DNA of 64,000 bases, from NCBI RefSeq assembly GCF_010389155.1, contig NC_057765.1, positions 22,756,980-22,820,979 on the forward strand, given 5' to 3'. Of this stretch, positions 22,690 to 34,496 are shown piece by piece (the stretch's first letter is position 1; each line of letters starts with the position of its first letter). Origin of the DNA: Erigeron canadensis (taxonomy: Eukaryota > Streptophyta > Magnoliopsida > Asterales > Asteraceae). The notes under the pieces were generated by a model. The model ran no database searches. It had not been told where the DNA came from and saw only the letters and a program-made list of their open reading frames with translations. The translations under genes were made by a program, and so were the position numbers.

Positions 22690-25194
22690 AACAAGAATAC
22701 CCTTTCCGCATAAAACCGGAGAAGATTAAGGAACTACTTGGACTAATACATTCCGATGTATGTGGCCTTTTTAGACATATGTCAAGGAGAAATTCTAGCT
22801 ACTTCATCATTCTATGAATGATTTCAGTCGTTATGGTTATGTTTACTTGCTTAAACATAAACATGAAGTCTTTGAAACATTCGAAGAGTTTAAAAATGAA
22901 GTTGAAAATCAACTCGGTAAAACCATCAAGATTCTTCGTTCGGATCGAGGTGGTGAATACTTAAGCCAAGAGTTTAAGGATTATCTTAAAGCATGTGGAA
23001 TTGTCCTATAGCTTACTCCTCCAGACACTCCTCAGCATAATGGAGTGTCTGAAAGGAGAAATCGAACCTTGCTAGACATGGTAAGATCAATGATGACCCG
23101 TACAACTCTCCCATTTTCGTTTTGGGATTACGCTCTAGAGACTGCTGTACGCATTCTCAATATGGTTCCAACCAAGAAGGTTGACAAGACACCGTACGAA
23201 TTATGGCATGGTGATGTCCCTAATTTGTCTTACTTAAGAGTCTGGGGATGTGAGGCACTTGTGAAGCGCGATACGCCTGACAAACTTGAACCCAGACCTA
23301 CTAAGTGCATCTTTGTCGGATACCCTAAGGAAACGATGGGTTACGACTTCTATGATCCCGCCAAAAACACTGTTCGTGTTGCTCGATATGCCGAGTTCTT
23401 TGAAAAGAAGTAAGTTCAAGAGAACAGTGGGAGGGTTGTAGAACTTGATGAGACTCAAGAGGAAGATGTGTCACCTTCTGAAGATACTAGCAATCATCAA
23501 CTTGGGGGGGAAATTGTTCAAAGTGATGAACCTCAAGTCGATGATAATGAAGCGATTCCACTTCGTAGGTCCGAAAGGACAAGACGTCCTACCGAAAGAC
23601 TATGTCTGATGGTAGAAGAAGACGTTGTTGGAGATCTCGATGAGCCTCCGAATTTCAACGCTGCATTATCAGATCCGGAATCTGACAAATGGCTTGACAA
23701 ATGGCTTGAAGCTACAAAGGTGGAAATGAAATCCATGAAAGACAATCAAGTCTGGAGCTTGGTTGATCTTCCACAAAATGCTCAAACTGTTGGATGTAAG
23801 TGGATCTTCAAAAAGAAGACGGACATGGATGGAAATATACACACCTATAAAGCTCGTCTCGTGGCGAAAGGTTATACTCAACGTTTCGGTGTTGATTATG
23901 ATGAAACCTTTTCTCCAGTTGCGGACATTAGAGCTATTAGGATTCTCTTAGCCATAGCAGCGTACTATGATTTTGAGATATGGCAAATGGATGTTAAGAC
24001 TGCCTTCTTAAATGGTTACTTGGATGAAGAAGTCTATATGGATCAACCGGAAGGTTTTATTGATCCGAAACATCCCAACAAAGTATGCAAGCTTCAAAGA
24101 TCCATTTATGGACTAAAGCAAGCATCAAGAAGTTGGAATAAACGGTTTGATGAAGAAATCAAAAAGTTTGGTTTCGTTCAAAATCCCGATGAGCCATGTG
24201 TATATCGGCAAGCTAGTGGGAGTAATGTTACTTTCCTTGTCTTGTATGTCGATGACATATTAATCATAGGAAAACACATTCCAATGTTGCAAGATGTTAA
24301 ATCCCATCTTGGAAAGTGTTTTGCCATGAAAGATTTAGGAGAAGCGACATTTATTCTTGGAATCAAGATCTACCGAGATAGATTAAAGTGGTTGTTTAGA
24401 TTAAGTCAAAGTGCTTATATTGATAAGGTCACTCATGCAAAGACTTAACTTATCTAGCAAGAACAGTGCTTCTACACCTAGTGAGGTGGAGCGTATGTTT
24501 AGAATTCCTTATGCTTCGGCCGTGGGATCTATTATGTATGCGATAAGATGCACTAGACATGATATTGCGTTCGCGCAAAATATAGTTAGCCACTATCAGC
24601 AAAATCCTGGATAGGATCATTGAATTGCTGTAAAGAATATTCTTAAGTACATGTGTGCTACTAAAGAGTTATTCTTGTTGTATGGAAGAAATCCTGATCC
24701 AGAATTCAAAGTGAATAGATACTGTGATGTTGGATTTCAGACTGATAAATATGTTTCAAAATACCAGTCGGGATACGTCTTCATTGTTTAAATGAAGGGA
24801 CGGTGGAATGCTATGAGCTAAAAACCACATTCGCCATGTCTGCAACAAGTCTGAGTACATTGCCACCTCAGAAGCCGCAATGGAAGCAGTCTGGATAAGG
24901 AAGTTCATTAGTGGGCTTGACGTGATCCCCTCAAATGAATTACCCACTGATTTGTACTGTGATAATACCGGTGCATTAATCATTGCCAACGAACCAGGAG
25001 TTCAGAAAGGTGCCAGATATTATGCTAGACGATATCACTATGTTCGTGAGCAGATCGAACTAGGTGAAATCAAATTACTCAAAGTTCAAACAGATTTTAA
25101 CTTAGCTGATCCTTTCACAAAAGCTTTGTCTAGGCCCAAGCTTGAAAGGCATGCCGAGGGTATAGGACTTAAATTAGCTAGTTATTTCATGTAA
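22690..25194 (+). pseudogene. Copia pol: integrase, reverse transcriptase, RNase H, broken
   Basis: One frame carries integrase (SDVCG near 22755, RSDRGGEY near 22940, and the Glu in NGVSERRNR near 23045) and reverse transcriptase (DVKTAFLNG near 23990 and the YVDD active site at about 24247). In-frame stops occur at 23009 and 23411 and a stop at 24446 ends the frame. A frameshift then moves the reading to 24411-24614, and another to 24880-25194, where RNase H keeps EYIATSEAA and YCDNTGA. Key catalytic residues are still readable, but no polyprotein can be made. Gag-proximal protease was not recognised. Confidence 0.85.
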
Positions 25195-26049
25195 ATCTGT
25201 TGTTCGGTATTTGGATAAGGGATGTTAAACAATTTATATTTTCCATAATGAAATAAAGTACTTGATATGTTTGATTTCATTCAATATTAAATTGTGTCCT
25301 ATATTTGCATGTTTAATCCTTGAATATTTCATTTAATATTTTATATATTATTAAATATTCTAAATTGTCCATTGTCGATTATTTATATGGGAATATAATT
25401 AAACGAAGACAAATGTGAGTGTTTGGTTATATTCTTGGAATATGTAATGGATGGATCCCACCAAACTCACATGATATCCATAGCGGATGCATATCGGACT
25501 ACCCCACTAACGAATTATCACTTTATGGATCATCGTCATTAAGTGAAATTCGCAAATGGTTACCCTTATTGATCCTTTGACTTGAGATACAAGTAGGTCA
25601 GCATATATGAATCGCACTTACTTGATATAGTTCTAACTCACCTGAATAAGGGGGTACATAAAGGGCTATTTTCAGAAAGTGTCGTGAAATATGATGACTG
25701 ACACGTGTAGTCAATATAGGATTTGTTCCTTCAATTTGAAATTGAAGTATGATACCGTTTGGCGCCCTCATTAGGACTAATTAAGATGTTTGCATGGCCG
25801 TGCCCAAATAAATCCAGATTGTTCTCGATTATTTTTGGTAATCATTAATTAGTTATAGAATGAGAAACATAATCGTTAAATTATGAAATGATCTCGATCC
25901 ATATTCATATTTAACAAAGGTATCTGAACAAAGGGATAATAAATGCTTTAACCATTTAAACAGTACTTAAATGTTTTCGGGAGCATTGGGGTGTTGCTAG
26001 ACGCTTACCAATGTTATTACCTTCATTCGTTACGAGCTCAAGTGGGAGC

Positions 26050-26746
26050 TGTTAGAATATGATCACGTAAAATGAACGTATGTCCGAAAAGTATTTAAGC
26101 CTACGGGGTCACACCTCAACGTGAATGTAACTATAAATTGATTAATATATTAAATGTATTTTATTAATTAATTTGATCACGAAAAACTAACGGAGGTTCG
26201 TTAAAAGAGTTAAAAGTTAACGGTACTTAATTAACGGACTTAACGGAGAAGAGTTGGAATTAGGAAACAATTAGGAAACCCCTCTAGAATGTTCTAGGGG
26301 GGGGGGGGGGGAACGGTCGAACAAGGGCTCCAAAACCCTTAAACTTGGCCATTAAGTTTCCTAAGCCTATAAATGAAAGCCTAGGTTAATTGTTTTTCAC
26401 ACACAATTAATTAGGTTTTCTAAAACCCTAAAAATCTCTTCTCTCCTCCTCTCTCTTGTTTCGGTCGACTACCACAAGAAAACAAGGGGGTTTTGGCTTT
26501 TGTTTGGGTCGAAATTCAAGGGTAAAAACAAAGGGTTTTTCGGTTTGTGATCAAGTACTAGCATACATACGTTCCACCGTTGAGTGTGCAATCTTAGAGA
26601 GGTTAAGTTAAACCTTGTTCTTATCTTCAATCTCTCCATTATAAGGTACAAATTCTATACTTTGGTTAATTAATTAAACTACATAGATCTTGTCTTCCGT
26701 TGCGTGCTTTGTGATTTATTGTGATAATTAGTTATAAAACCCAACA
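26050..26746 (+). repeat. 3' LTR of the copia element
   Basis: 697 bp. It differs from the 5' LTR by about twelve substitutions, a longer poly-G run and a small AATTAGGAAAC duplication. A purine-rich tract, AAGTGGGAGC, ends at 26049. Confidence 0.92.
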
Positions 26747-26751
26747 GGAAT

Positions 26752-27951
26752 GAGGGCAACTGATCCCACTGCCTTCGTCCATGCAATACGTGTTCACAGG
26801 TTCATAGAGCATAGAACGAGGGAAAACAAGCCAAAACTACTCCATTATGTCCATAAGAGCCTTAAAGATACAAGAGTGATGTTCGAAGAACCACAATGTA
26901 AGAAACATTGAAGATCACTTTAGTATGATGCACCAGAAGGACCGGGTGTGTCACAACAAGGACGAGGCGAAATTAACTTGGGGGTATTTTTAGTATGATG
27001 CACCATGCCAAGAGGAAAATCAAATCTATAGCACCTAAGTGCGCCACACCCTATCCCTATGGTGCGCATCACTCAAGGTCTGTGGCTGAGCTAGAAATCT
27101 TTGGTAGTCTAAAACCTTAGAAAACATATCATCAAACACGACTCCGAACGAGCTTGGGGGTATTTTTATGGTTCTTTGAGCTTCTCAACCCCCTCAAAAA
27201 CGATGCTAGATCGTACGAAGCGCCAGTCGATATAGTTGTTTAGATCTTAATTATTATATGTTGTTATAGTTGATCCTATATGAATTGATTGATAACTTAT
27301 TTTGGATCAATAGGTTTTTAATAATTGATCTTTAGTAAGTTAAGACATGAAACTATATAATCGATCTATAAATAATTTGTAAGATCACTTTACTCTCCGA
27401 GAGAATGTGGTAGATAATACTTCTACATGAATATCCTATACCAAAATGTAGAGTATTCAAGAGGCCGTAAAGCAAAAGAATTGATCAAATTAAGCTTTCA
27501 AGTTTATTTCAAACAATAACTCTAGCGGTTTGACTAAAAAAGAGTTTTTAAAAAGGATATACTGAGCATGAGAAAAGTTATGGCTCTGAGTATGATGATC
27601 GATAGATGACGAAGGCACCAAAGAATAAGCTAGGGTGGTTCTTTTTTAATATTAATGTAATACAGAAGTTTTTAACTAATGTAATGTTTTTTCTAATTAT
27701 CATGTTAAAATATAATTTATGAGAGAAAATATTAAAAATAAAATGAAAGAGATATATGACTTCTCATGTAGCGAGAAGAAATCACTCACATATGTTTCAA
27801 TTAATGAGCATCAAGATAACCGTTCATGTCTACTTTTAATGTGATCGTGTCCCAGTTAACGATAACCTTGGATGGATAGACTAAACATCTTAAGCTAAGA
27901 CATATAGCTAGAGTGCAGCCACCTACATCATTTTTTTTTTAGTATATAGGA
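26752..27951. other. Intergenic; degenerate repeat remnants
   Basis: A TTTAGTATGATGCACCA motif occurs twice (26920 and 26990) and TTGGGGGTATTTTTA occurs at 26979 and 27155, suggesting an old transposon remnant of unknown type. No coding sequence was recognised. Confidence 0.4.
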
Positions 27952-28203
27952 ATTTAATGAACTATGCACAAATGTTTATGTTGTGTAATGAACTACTTGC
28001 ATGTTTATTATATGTAATGAACTTTCAAATTCTGGTTATTGATTGTACTCGGGTATATGTGACAACCATATAAGCTGACACTTGTAAGTTTTTGATTGGT
28101 CAGATACATTCCATAACTTGGATTTGAAAGTTCATTACATACAATAAACATCCAAATAGTTCATTACATAACATAAACATTTGTGCATAATTCATTACAT
28201 TCT
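27952..28203. mobile_element. Foldback MITE, TIR about 75 bp
   Basis: The left arm (TAATGAACTATGCACAAATG and onward) pairs with the right arm over about 75 bp with few mismatches, leaving a central spacer of about 95 bp. Each arm contains three spaced AATGAACT motifs. No coding content. A transcript through it would form a long hairpin. Confidence 0.75.
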
Positions 28204-30412
28204 CAGGTCCTTATTCTGTATATAACCCTTTGAAAAGACTTTAATTTGTTACGTACGTTGCAAAACCCATCAAGTGACTTAACTAAAGTTTGAAACACGT
28301 GAAATAATAAGGTAATATACTTTGACTATATACTTCAATATATATACTATACCTTGCTTGTGGAATTGGCTATATATATTATTATTATTAATCTGTATGT
28401 CGTACATGATTACTGTATATTATTTGACCCTTGCGCTAGCTATTCAACATGCAACACTTGCATATAAATATTAATGTATTTACACTGCACCAATTACAAT
28501 GATATTCCATACATTGCATCTCTACTATAATAACGGTTTATGAACCCACAAATAGCTAGCTAGATGCTGTCTCTACAATTTTGGACACTTGCAAAAAGAC
28601 GTACACATCACGTATATAATAACTTAAAACTCTCTGTCTTATTTATATTATATATTACTGAAAGGTAATTAACTCTCTGTCTTATTTATCTACTTTCATT
28701 TTATACAATATACAGTATATATTAACCGTTGACTTTTGTACAGTTGATGAAGACAGTATCTTATTGTCATAATGTAAAATTTATCATCCTAATAATACAG
28801 TACATACAAAAAACTGTAGGTGATTCAGACATGCATACGCAGATTTTAATGATCAGCTAGGATATATCAATATATATAGACGTCTAATAGAAGTAATCTC
28901 TTAATTTCTCGATAATTTCTCGAAGAGTCAAAAGAACATAAGAACATGGTAATCTTTTATATATGTATAAAATCTTTTATATTTGTTTTATTTTACCTAA
29001 AACTTAACCTTAATATATATTGATTTATTATTATTATGCAAATGCATATTTGAGCACTAGTTTCTATCTATCTAATATTGGTTTGTTTCATGAGTTGTAA
29101 AAAAAAATACATATTCATGGGATCATATACAAAACATTTAAGAATTCGATATTCAGGAATCAGGACTTCTAATGATTATTTACTAGCAACCAATTAAGTT
29201 AAGCAATCTGAAACCCACCCTAACACAGTTGCATGTGTAATCAAGATTAAACATATATGCATGATAAAATGCATTACTATATGTTACTACACTTCTGCTA
29301 AAAAACCAAAAGTTATTTGAATATTCATACTTTAATATCATCCATTACGTAATGATAGTATGTAGAGGTGGTCATTTAAATATGAAATAAATAAACATGC
29401 ATTATATATATATATATATTCTGATCAAAATTATATCTATACATCAGGTTTATATTCGAGAGCCGTTAAGGTTACACTTAACGTTGATAAAAAAAATTGG
29501 ACTTTCATATCAAAAGTCCACTCCTGAATTCTATGGTGAGTGTATAACTAATATTTAATACATCTTAACTACGGTCCTAAGGGCTGGATTTGGCGAAACT
29601 CTATAATTATATATATACCTAGCTTTTAAAAATTTTAGTTATAACATCTTAAATACAAAGAAGAAGATAACAAAAGAAGCAGAACTCAAGGAACTCATCG
29701 ACAAATTAAGTGCATGTATAATTGCATATAAACATGAGGAACACAAAGTTTAAGAACTCACCAGTCACCCGTAAATCAGGTCAAGTATAATCAAAGGAGA
29801 AACCGAACTTGGAACGTATGTACTCTAGCCAGAATCGGATTCGAAGTCTAGACTCCAGTAGAGAGATTCTACTATATATATATATATATATATATATTCA
29901 GATGGTCAATGAAAGGAAGGTTGTTATAATAGACAAGAATATGTAGCAAGCAATCAATATATATAGTGAATGGAAAAGGATATATGACCCTATATATTAT
30001 ATATTTGAGTTGTTCCTTTCGTCAACTGTATGCTGAGGTCGTAATCGACGTATTTAAATTGTAATGATAGGCCAAAATATATTGGTATACAAGAAACAGA
30101 TCACCTTACTATTTTTTAACTATAATAAACTAATTAATAGTAATAATTAGCTAGCTAATCAAGGGACAAGTATGATTTGAAAAGGAAAAAAGGACGTCAT
30201 CAATAGTTTGGAAAGTGATTAGTGATCGATTGTTGGGAGAGACTTGGCTTAAAGCATCTCCGATATCTTAATATATACTATAACACAGTTGAACTAATGA
30301 CTAATTAATTAATCACATTATTCGATTTCATCAAATTGACTTTTGATGATGTCATCATTTAGATAAACTACAAATTAAAAATCATAGTAATCATTATCCA
30401 AATATATTATTA
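28204..30412. other. AT-rich intergenic; microsatellites only
   Basis: It contains TA microsatellites at about 29406 and 29874-29897 and a short duplication of ACTCTCTGTCTTATTTAT (28630 and 28673). I see no gene, terminal repeat or RNA gene. Confidence 0.5.
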
Positions 30413-31378
30413 CTAGCGTTGTACCCGCACGATACGGCGGGGAATAGGAAAAAAAAGCCGGTCAAGTAGCGGGTACCGTGTTATTAAATGAATGTATAAC
30501 TTAACCTCAAGCGTTTCTTATTTCGACTCAAAGTGAAAACCGCGGTTGTTGTTTTAGAGTGAGCGTTTTTTATGTTGAGTGATTTATTAAATTCAGTAAC
30601 GCTAAATATACACAAACTGAGTAATAATCTTTATTAGGTAGCAATCATCGTAACGATTGTTTATCTAAAAGTAAGGGAGACGTGGACAAAAGTTTAAACA
30701 ATGAATTAGTATGAATAAGCCAAAATGCAAAAAATAACCTAGAAAATTGAAAAAGAAGTAAAGTACGTCACCAAGTGTAGAAATATACATCAAATCGAAG
30801 CCACCTGCAATGTAGAAATGTACAACAACGTACTCAGTTGACGCAATTTCAGTATGATATACAGTATTAAACAAATTAGTTAGTACCTAAAACCACACAC
30901 CTTGTATGACCTATGCATCATGTAAAACTTCTCTGTACACCACGTTTGAGGTGTATACTCCTGGTTAATTGAACTCTTTAGCAGGTATGACCAACACCTT
31001 TGTCCTGTCGCGCGAAATCCCTCTAGATAGTCCCACATAAAGTTGGCCATGCGAGAATACCGATTTAGGTAGATAAATGCCAACGTTTGGAATAGTTTGG
31101 CCTGGAGCTTTGTTTATTGTTATCTCAAAGCTAAGCCTAACTGGAAATTGTTTTCTCTTCAACTTGAAGGGGAACATATCATTTTATTTTATGGTTAATG
31201 GATGTATCTTTTATTAATAAGTTTATTAAGAACATTATAGAGATATTCCATAAATATGAGTATAAAATATTTTATGGATATATTGGATAGATTTAGTGTG
31301 TGAGTTAGAAATGTGTTGAAACTTAAGGGTACTTTAGGTATTTTAAAGATAGAGAATTGTTAATTAATATAGTATGGA
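30413..31378 (-). mobile_element. Non-autonomous Helitron, 966 bp
   Basis: Read on the minus strand, the element begins TCCATACTATATTAATTAAC after a host A (31379) and ends CTAG before a host T (30412), as Helitrons insert between A and T. A CCCGC/GCGGG hairpin lies about 10 bp before the CTAG end. The interior keeps the C-terminal end of a Pif1-like helicase (30911-31177). There is no target duplication, as expected. Confidence 0.85.
30911..31177 (-). pseudogene. C-terminal remnant of Helitron Pif1-like helicase
   Basis: About 88 codons align to the extreme C-terminus of plant Helitron helicases: [14 protein letters not shown], then [26 protein letters not shown], and after one in-frame TAA (near 30967) the usual YTSNVVYREVL ending. 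The full RepHel protein exceeds a thousand residues, so nearly everything, including Rep, is missing. GQTIP and LSRG belong to helicase motifs V-VI. It is non-functional and only marks the family. Confidence 0.85.
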
Positions 31379-31660
31379 TATCTATCTATACCTATACTAT
31401 AATATAAAGCAAATCAATTTTTGATTTTCAACATTAAACTTAAAATTTTAATATTGATTTTAAATTTCAACAATGTACACACTCTTATGCATGATGTACG
31501 ATACATCATAGTCACATTACATTAATAACTTTCACTACTAACCATTGCCACCGCCACCACCACAATCTCCGCCGCCACTACCGCCGCTCGCCACCATCAT
31601 TCGTCACCACCGCTCGCCACCATCATCCGTCACCGCCGCCACCATTTGACTTATGGTATA
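31379..31660. other. Possible second Helitron 5' end and CCACCG tract
   Basis: Directly beside the Helitron, the plus strand reads CTATACTATAATATAAAG, which resembles a Helitron 5' terminus in the opposite orientation. A CCACCG/CGCCACC low-complexity tract spans about 31548-31648. No 3' end was paired. Confidence 0.35.
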
Positions 31661-32314
31661 TGTTGAGTCTTGGATTCGCTGACCAGACTTGGTCGCTGAC
31701 GTGTGTCGTCAGCAGGTCATCAGCGAGTCCAGGGACTCTCTTTAGCGGGTTGTATGCTTCCCAATTTGTTAGTCAAGGCGGGAAGAAATCAAACCAGATG
31801 AAGACAACAGTCACATGGTGGTTCTTCCAACTGTAATTTGCCTTGTATGACAAATGTACAGTTGGGACCAAAGCAAGGGTTTTCTCTCTCATACCCGATT
31901 TGGTAAAGAAAACAAAAGCTCCCGCATGCAAGTACTTCGAGCCAATGGAACGTCGAAAACCACCATTTAGTCACTATCAAAGAAAGGCTGTGTTGCCCCA
32001 ATTCTCCTCTATAAAAGGGAACACAGTCGCATCATATACTTTGTGTCTGTCACCATAAAAAGTGTGTGTCACTTATCTTGTAATTATTTAAGTTTGTAGT
32101 GTATCTAGACTTAGCAATTACTTTGTTCATTTGTATTCTTGTAAATCAAGTTTTTAATATTGACCATGTATTCATCGGTTAATCAATGATACATATGATT
32201 AGACTTGCTTAAATATTTTGCATTTGAACTTTTTATTGTTCTTGTTGTTTACTTTCTTCCCTTTACTTTTTGTATAGTTAATCTTAATACAAGTTGTGCA
32301 TTCGTGGTCCATCA
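31661..32314 (+). repeat. 5' LTR of the first SIRE-like element
   Basis: TGTTGAGTCTTGG to CCATCA, followed by the primer-binding site TGGTATCAGAGCC at 32317-32329. No second copy of this LTR is in the window. Confidence 0.8.
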
Positions 32315-32433
32315 AGTGGTATCAGAGCCACCGTTCCTAAATCATTGGAACAAGATCTGTTTGCCTTATTGTATTTACATTAATTTTCTGTTCTTTCTCT
32401 CTTTAAAACTTTCTTTTCGGTAAAAACAAGAAC

Positions 32434-34485
32434 ATGTCTACTGTTCCTTCCCTTGTGAATACACGTGACTTTGGTTATGTGTCTGTTCCTCCCAAGTTTG
32501 AGCCCAAAGATTTTGGGTTTTGGAAGGAAAGAATGCTTCTTCACATAGTAGGGGTGGAACCTTATTTAATGACCATCTTAACAGTTGGTCCCTACGTACC
32601 CACCTATGTCCAAAGAACTCCAGGAGCCACACCTGAAGCTCCTGAGATTGTGATTGATCTGGTAAAACCAGAAGTCCAATGGACAGATGATGAGCGGAGA
32701 CCGGTAAATCTAGATTCCAGACTCAAAAACATGATTGTCACCATCCTTCCTACTGACATCATGAAGCTTATCATCAAATATCCCACTTCCAAGGAAGTCT
32801 GGGATAGATTGTGTAACATGTACGAAGGTTCTGTTGACACAATTAAGACCAAGAAAATTGACCTAAAAAGGGCCTATGAAAACTTCTTCTCTCTTCCTGA
32901 TGAAAGTCTTGACAGCACCTATTCCCATTTCAAAGGGTTGCTAAATGATATGACTAATGATGGCATTGACCATGATAATTTTGAGTTGTGCCATAAATTC
33001 ATCGATTCCCTTCCTCTTAAATGGCAAAATTTGAGACAAATCCTTCGTACCACCAAACAGATCCAAAATTATGATCTTGAGGAACTTTTTGGTGTGCTTC
33101 AGTTTGAAGAAAAGGCTTTGGCTCAAAACATACGAGCTGCTGCTGATGCTCGTAGACATGTTGGTCCATCTTCTTCTACCAGCACGTCTGCCTTTTTTGT
33201 CTCTGACCCCATTGCTCTTGTTTCTGCTGAACCCATAAATCTTAACGTGGATGTCAGCAACTCAACCCTTCCACCCTCTATCCAATCTCTTGTTGATGAT
33301 CTTAACGCTGAAGAGAAACAAGAGATGTTCAACGATTTCATGGAATTTACCCTGATCACTGGGAAGAGGTATTCTCGAAAATGGAACAACCGTAAGAAGG
33401 TTGCTCCATATAAGCCTCCTGCTGATAAATCTCAGGAGGAATGCTAGAGGTGTGGCAGAAAAGGCCATTACCAAAAGGAATGCAGGGTTTCTATTCCTAC
33501 CCCTGCTGCTCCTAAAACTAATCCTTCCAAATCTGTTGATGAGTACAGGAACAAATACTATCAGCTAAAAGCAAAAATTGCTGAAGAGGAGGAGGCCAAA
33601 ACACCAGCCAAAGGACTGGTCGCTGAAGAGCATGATTGGGCCGATTCTGATGAGTCTGATGATGAAGGGTATGTGGATGCAATGTGCTTAATGGCACTTG
33701 CTGATGGTGATGCACTGACAAAAGACCAAGTCACTTCCATTCAGTGGGTGAATGTCACTGTAAAAAAGGTACACTCTCTTTCTTCTACTACAAATGAGGA
33801 TAAGACCAAACTTTTTGAGTCTTTGTCTTGTGATCTTCAGTTCGTAGAATCTCTATGATCTGAGCTCCAATCTAAGCTCAGCTCTACCACCTCTGAGTTA
33901 AATGCTAAATCAGAAAAACTCATGAAATTAAAGAATGTTCATGTTGAGCTTCAATCTCATGAGTTGCTGACTCAAAAGCTTCAACTTGAGAATGAACAAC
34001 TCAAGGTTGAGATAACTAATCTTAAGAATATTGTGACCTATTGGTCAAAAGCTTCTAAGTTTCACCATCAATGTTTAAGTGAACAAGTCCCTGCACAAGT
34101 TCATGCAGTGATAGGTGGTGATTATAACACTGCTGCTTCACTGGCTGACTCGTTCAAGGATGATGTGAAACCACAAATCTCCATTCCCCCTTCTGCTGTA
34201 GTCTCCTCTGATGAGATGAAGAAATGGTACTTTGTCAAGGGACAAAACAATTACCATAAAGAAATGGAAGTAGGTACTACCTTTTCTTCCTCCAGCAATC
34301 AAGCTATGCCTGTTGAGGAAAATGGTGCAAGCTCTTCTACTAGCACCAACAACATCTTCTCTCATCTTCCCATTCTTGGCATGATTCCAAATGAAGGAAG
34401 AGTTCAGTACTCTCCTGGGGAATCGTTTGAAGGTGACATCAATAGCGATGGTTTTCAACCTATTCACCTCAGCAGCTCACCATAG
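32434..34485 (+). pseudogene. SIRE-like gag with zinc knuckle and coiled coil, stops in frame
   Basis: The ATG at 32434 opens a 337-codon Gag core: FGFWKERM near residue 28, SKEVWDRL near 129 and a Leu/Lys-rich capsid-like region. The frame continues past a TAG at 33445 that falls inside a CCHC zinc knuckle (C-x2-C-x4-H-x4-C pattern, Cys before the stop and Cys after), then past a TGA at 33856, through an acidic segment and a Leu-rich coiled coil (about 33900-34060), to the stop at 34485. The protein would bind RNA and build the virus-like particle. The two internal stops make this copy defective. Confidence 0.85.
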
Positions 34486-34496
34486 GAGCTGCCAAA

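Larger units (their letters stand above)
19118..26746 (+). mobile_element. Ty1/copia LTR retrotransposon, structurally complete
   Basis: Both LTRs (19118-19800 and 26050-26746) start TGTT and end CCAACA. A perfect 5-bp target duplication GGAAT flanks the element (19113-19117 and 26747-26751). A primer site resembling the initiator-Met tRNA complement, TGGTATCACGAGCC, starts at 19802, and a purine-rich AAGTGGGAGC precedes the 3' LTR. The order integrase, reverse transcriptase, RNase H identifies copia. The interior is badly mutated, so the 7.6-kb element is non-autonomous now, although the LTRs differ at only about a dozen substitutions plus small indels by eye. Confidence 0.95.

Noticed and set aside
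27901..28210. microRNA gene
   Set aside because: The hairpin is a symmetrical inverted repeat with transposon-style arms; without small RNA data a MITE is the simpler call.
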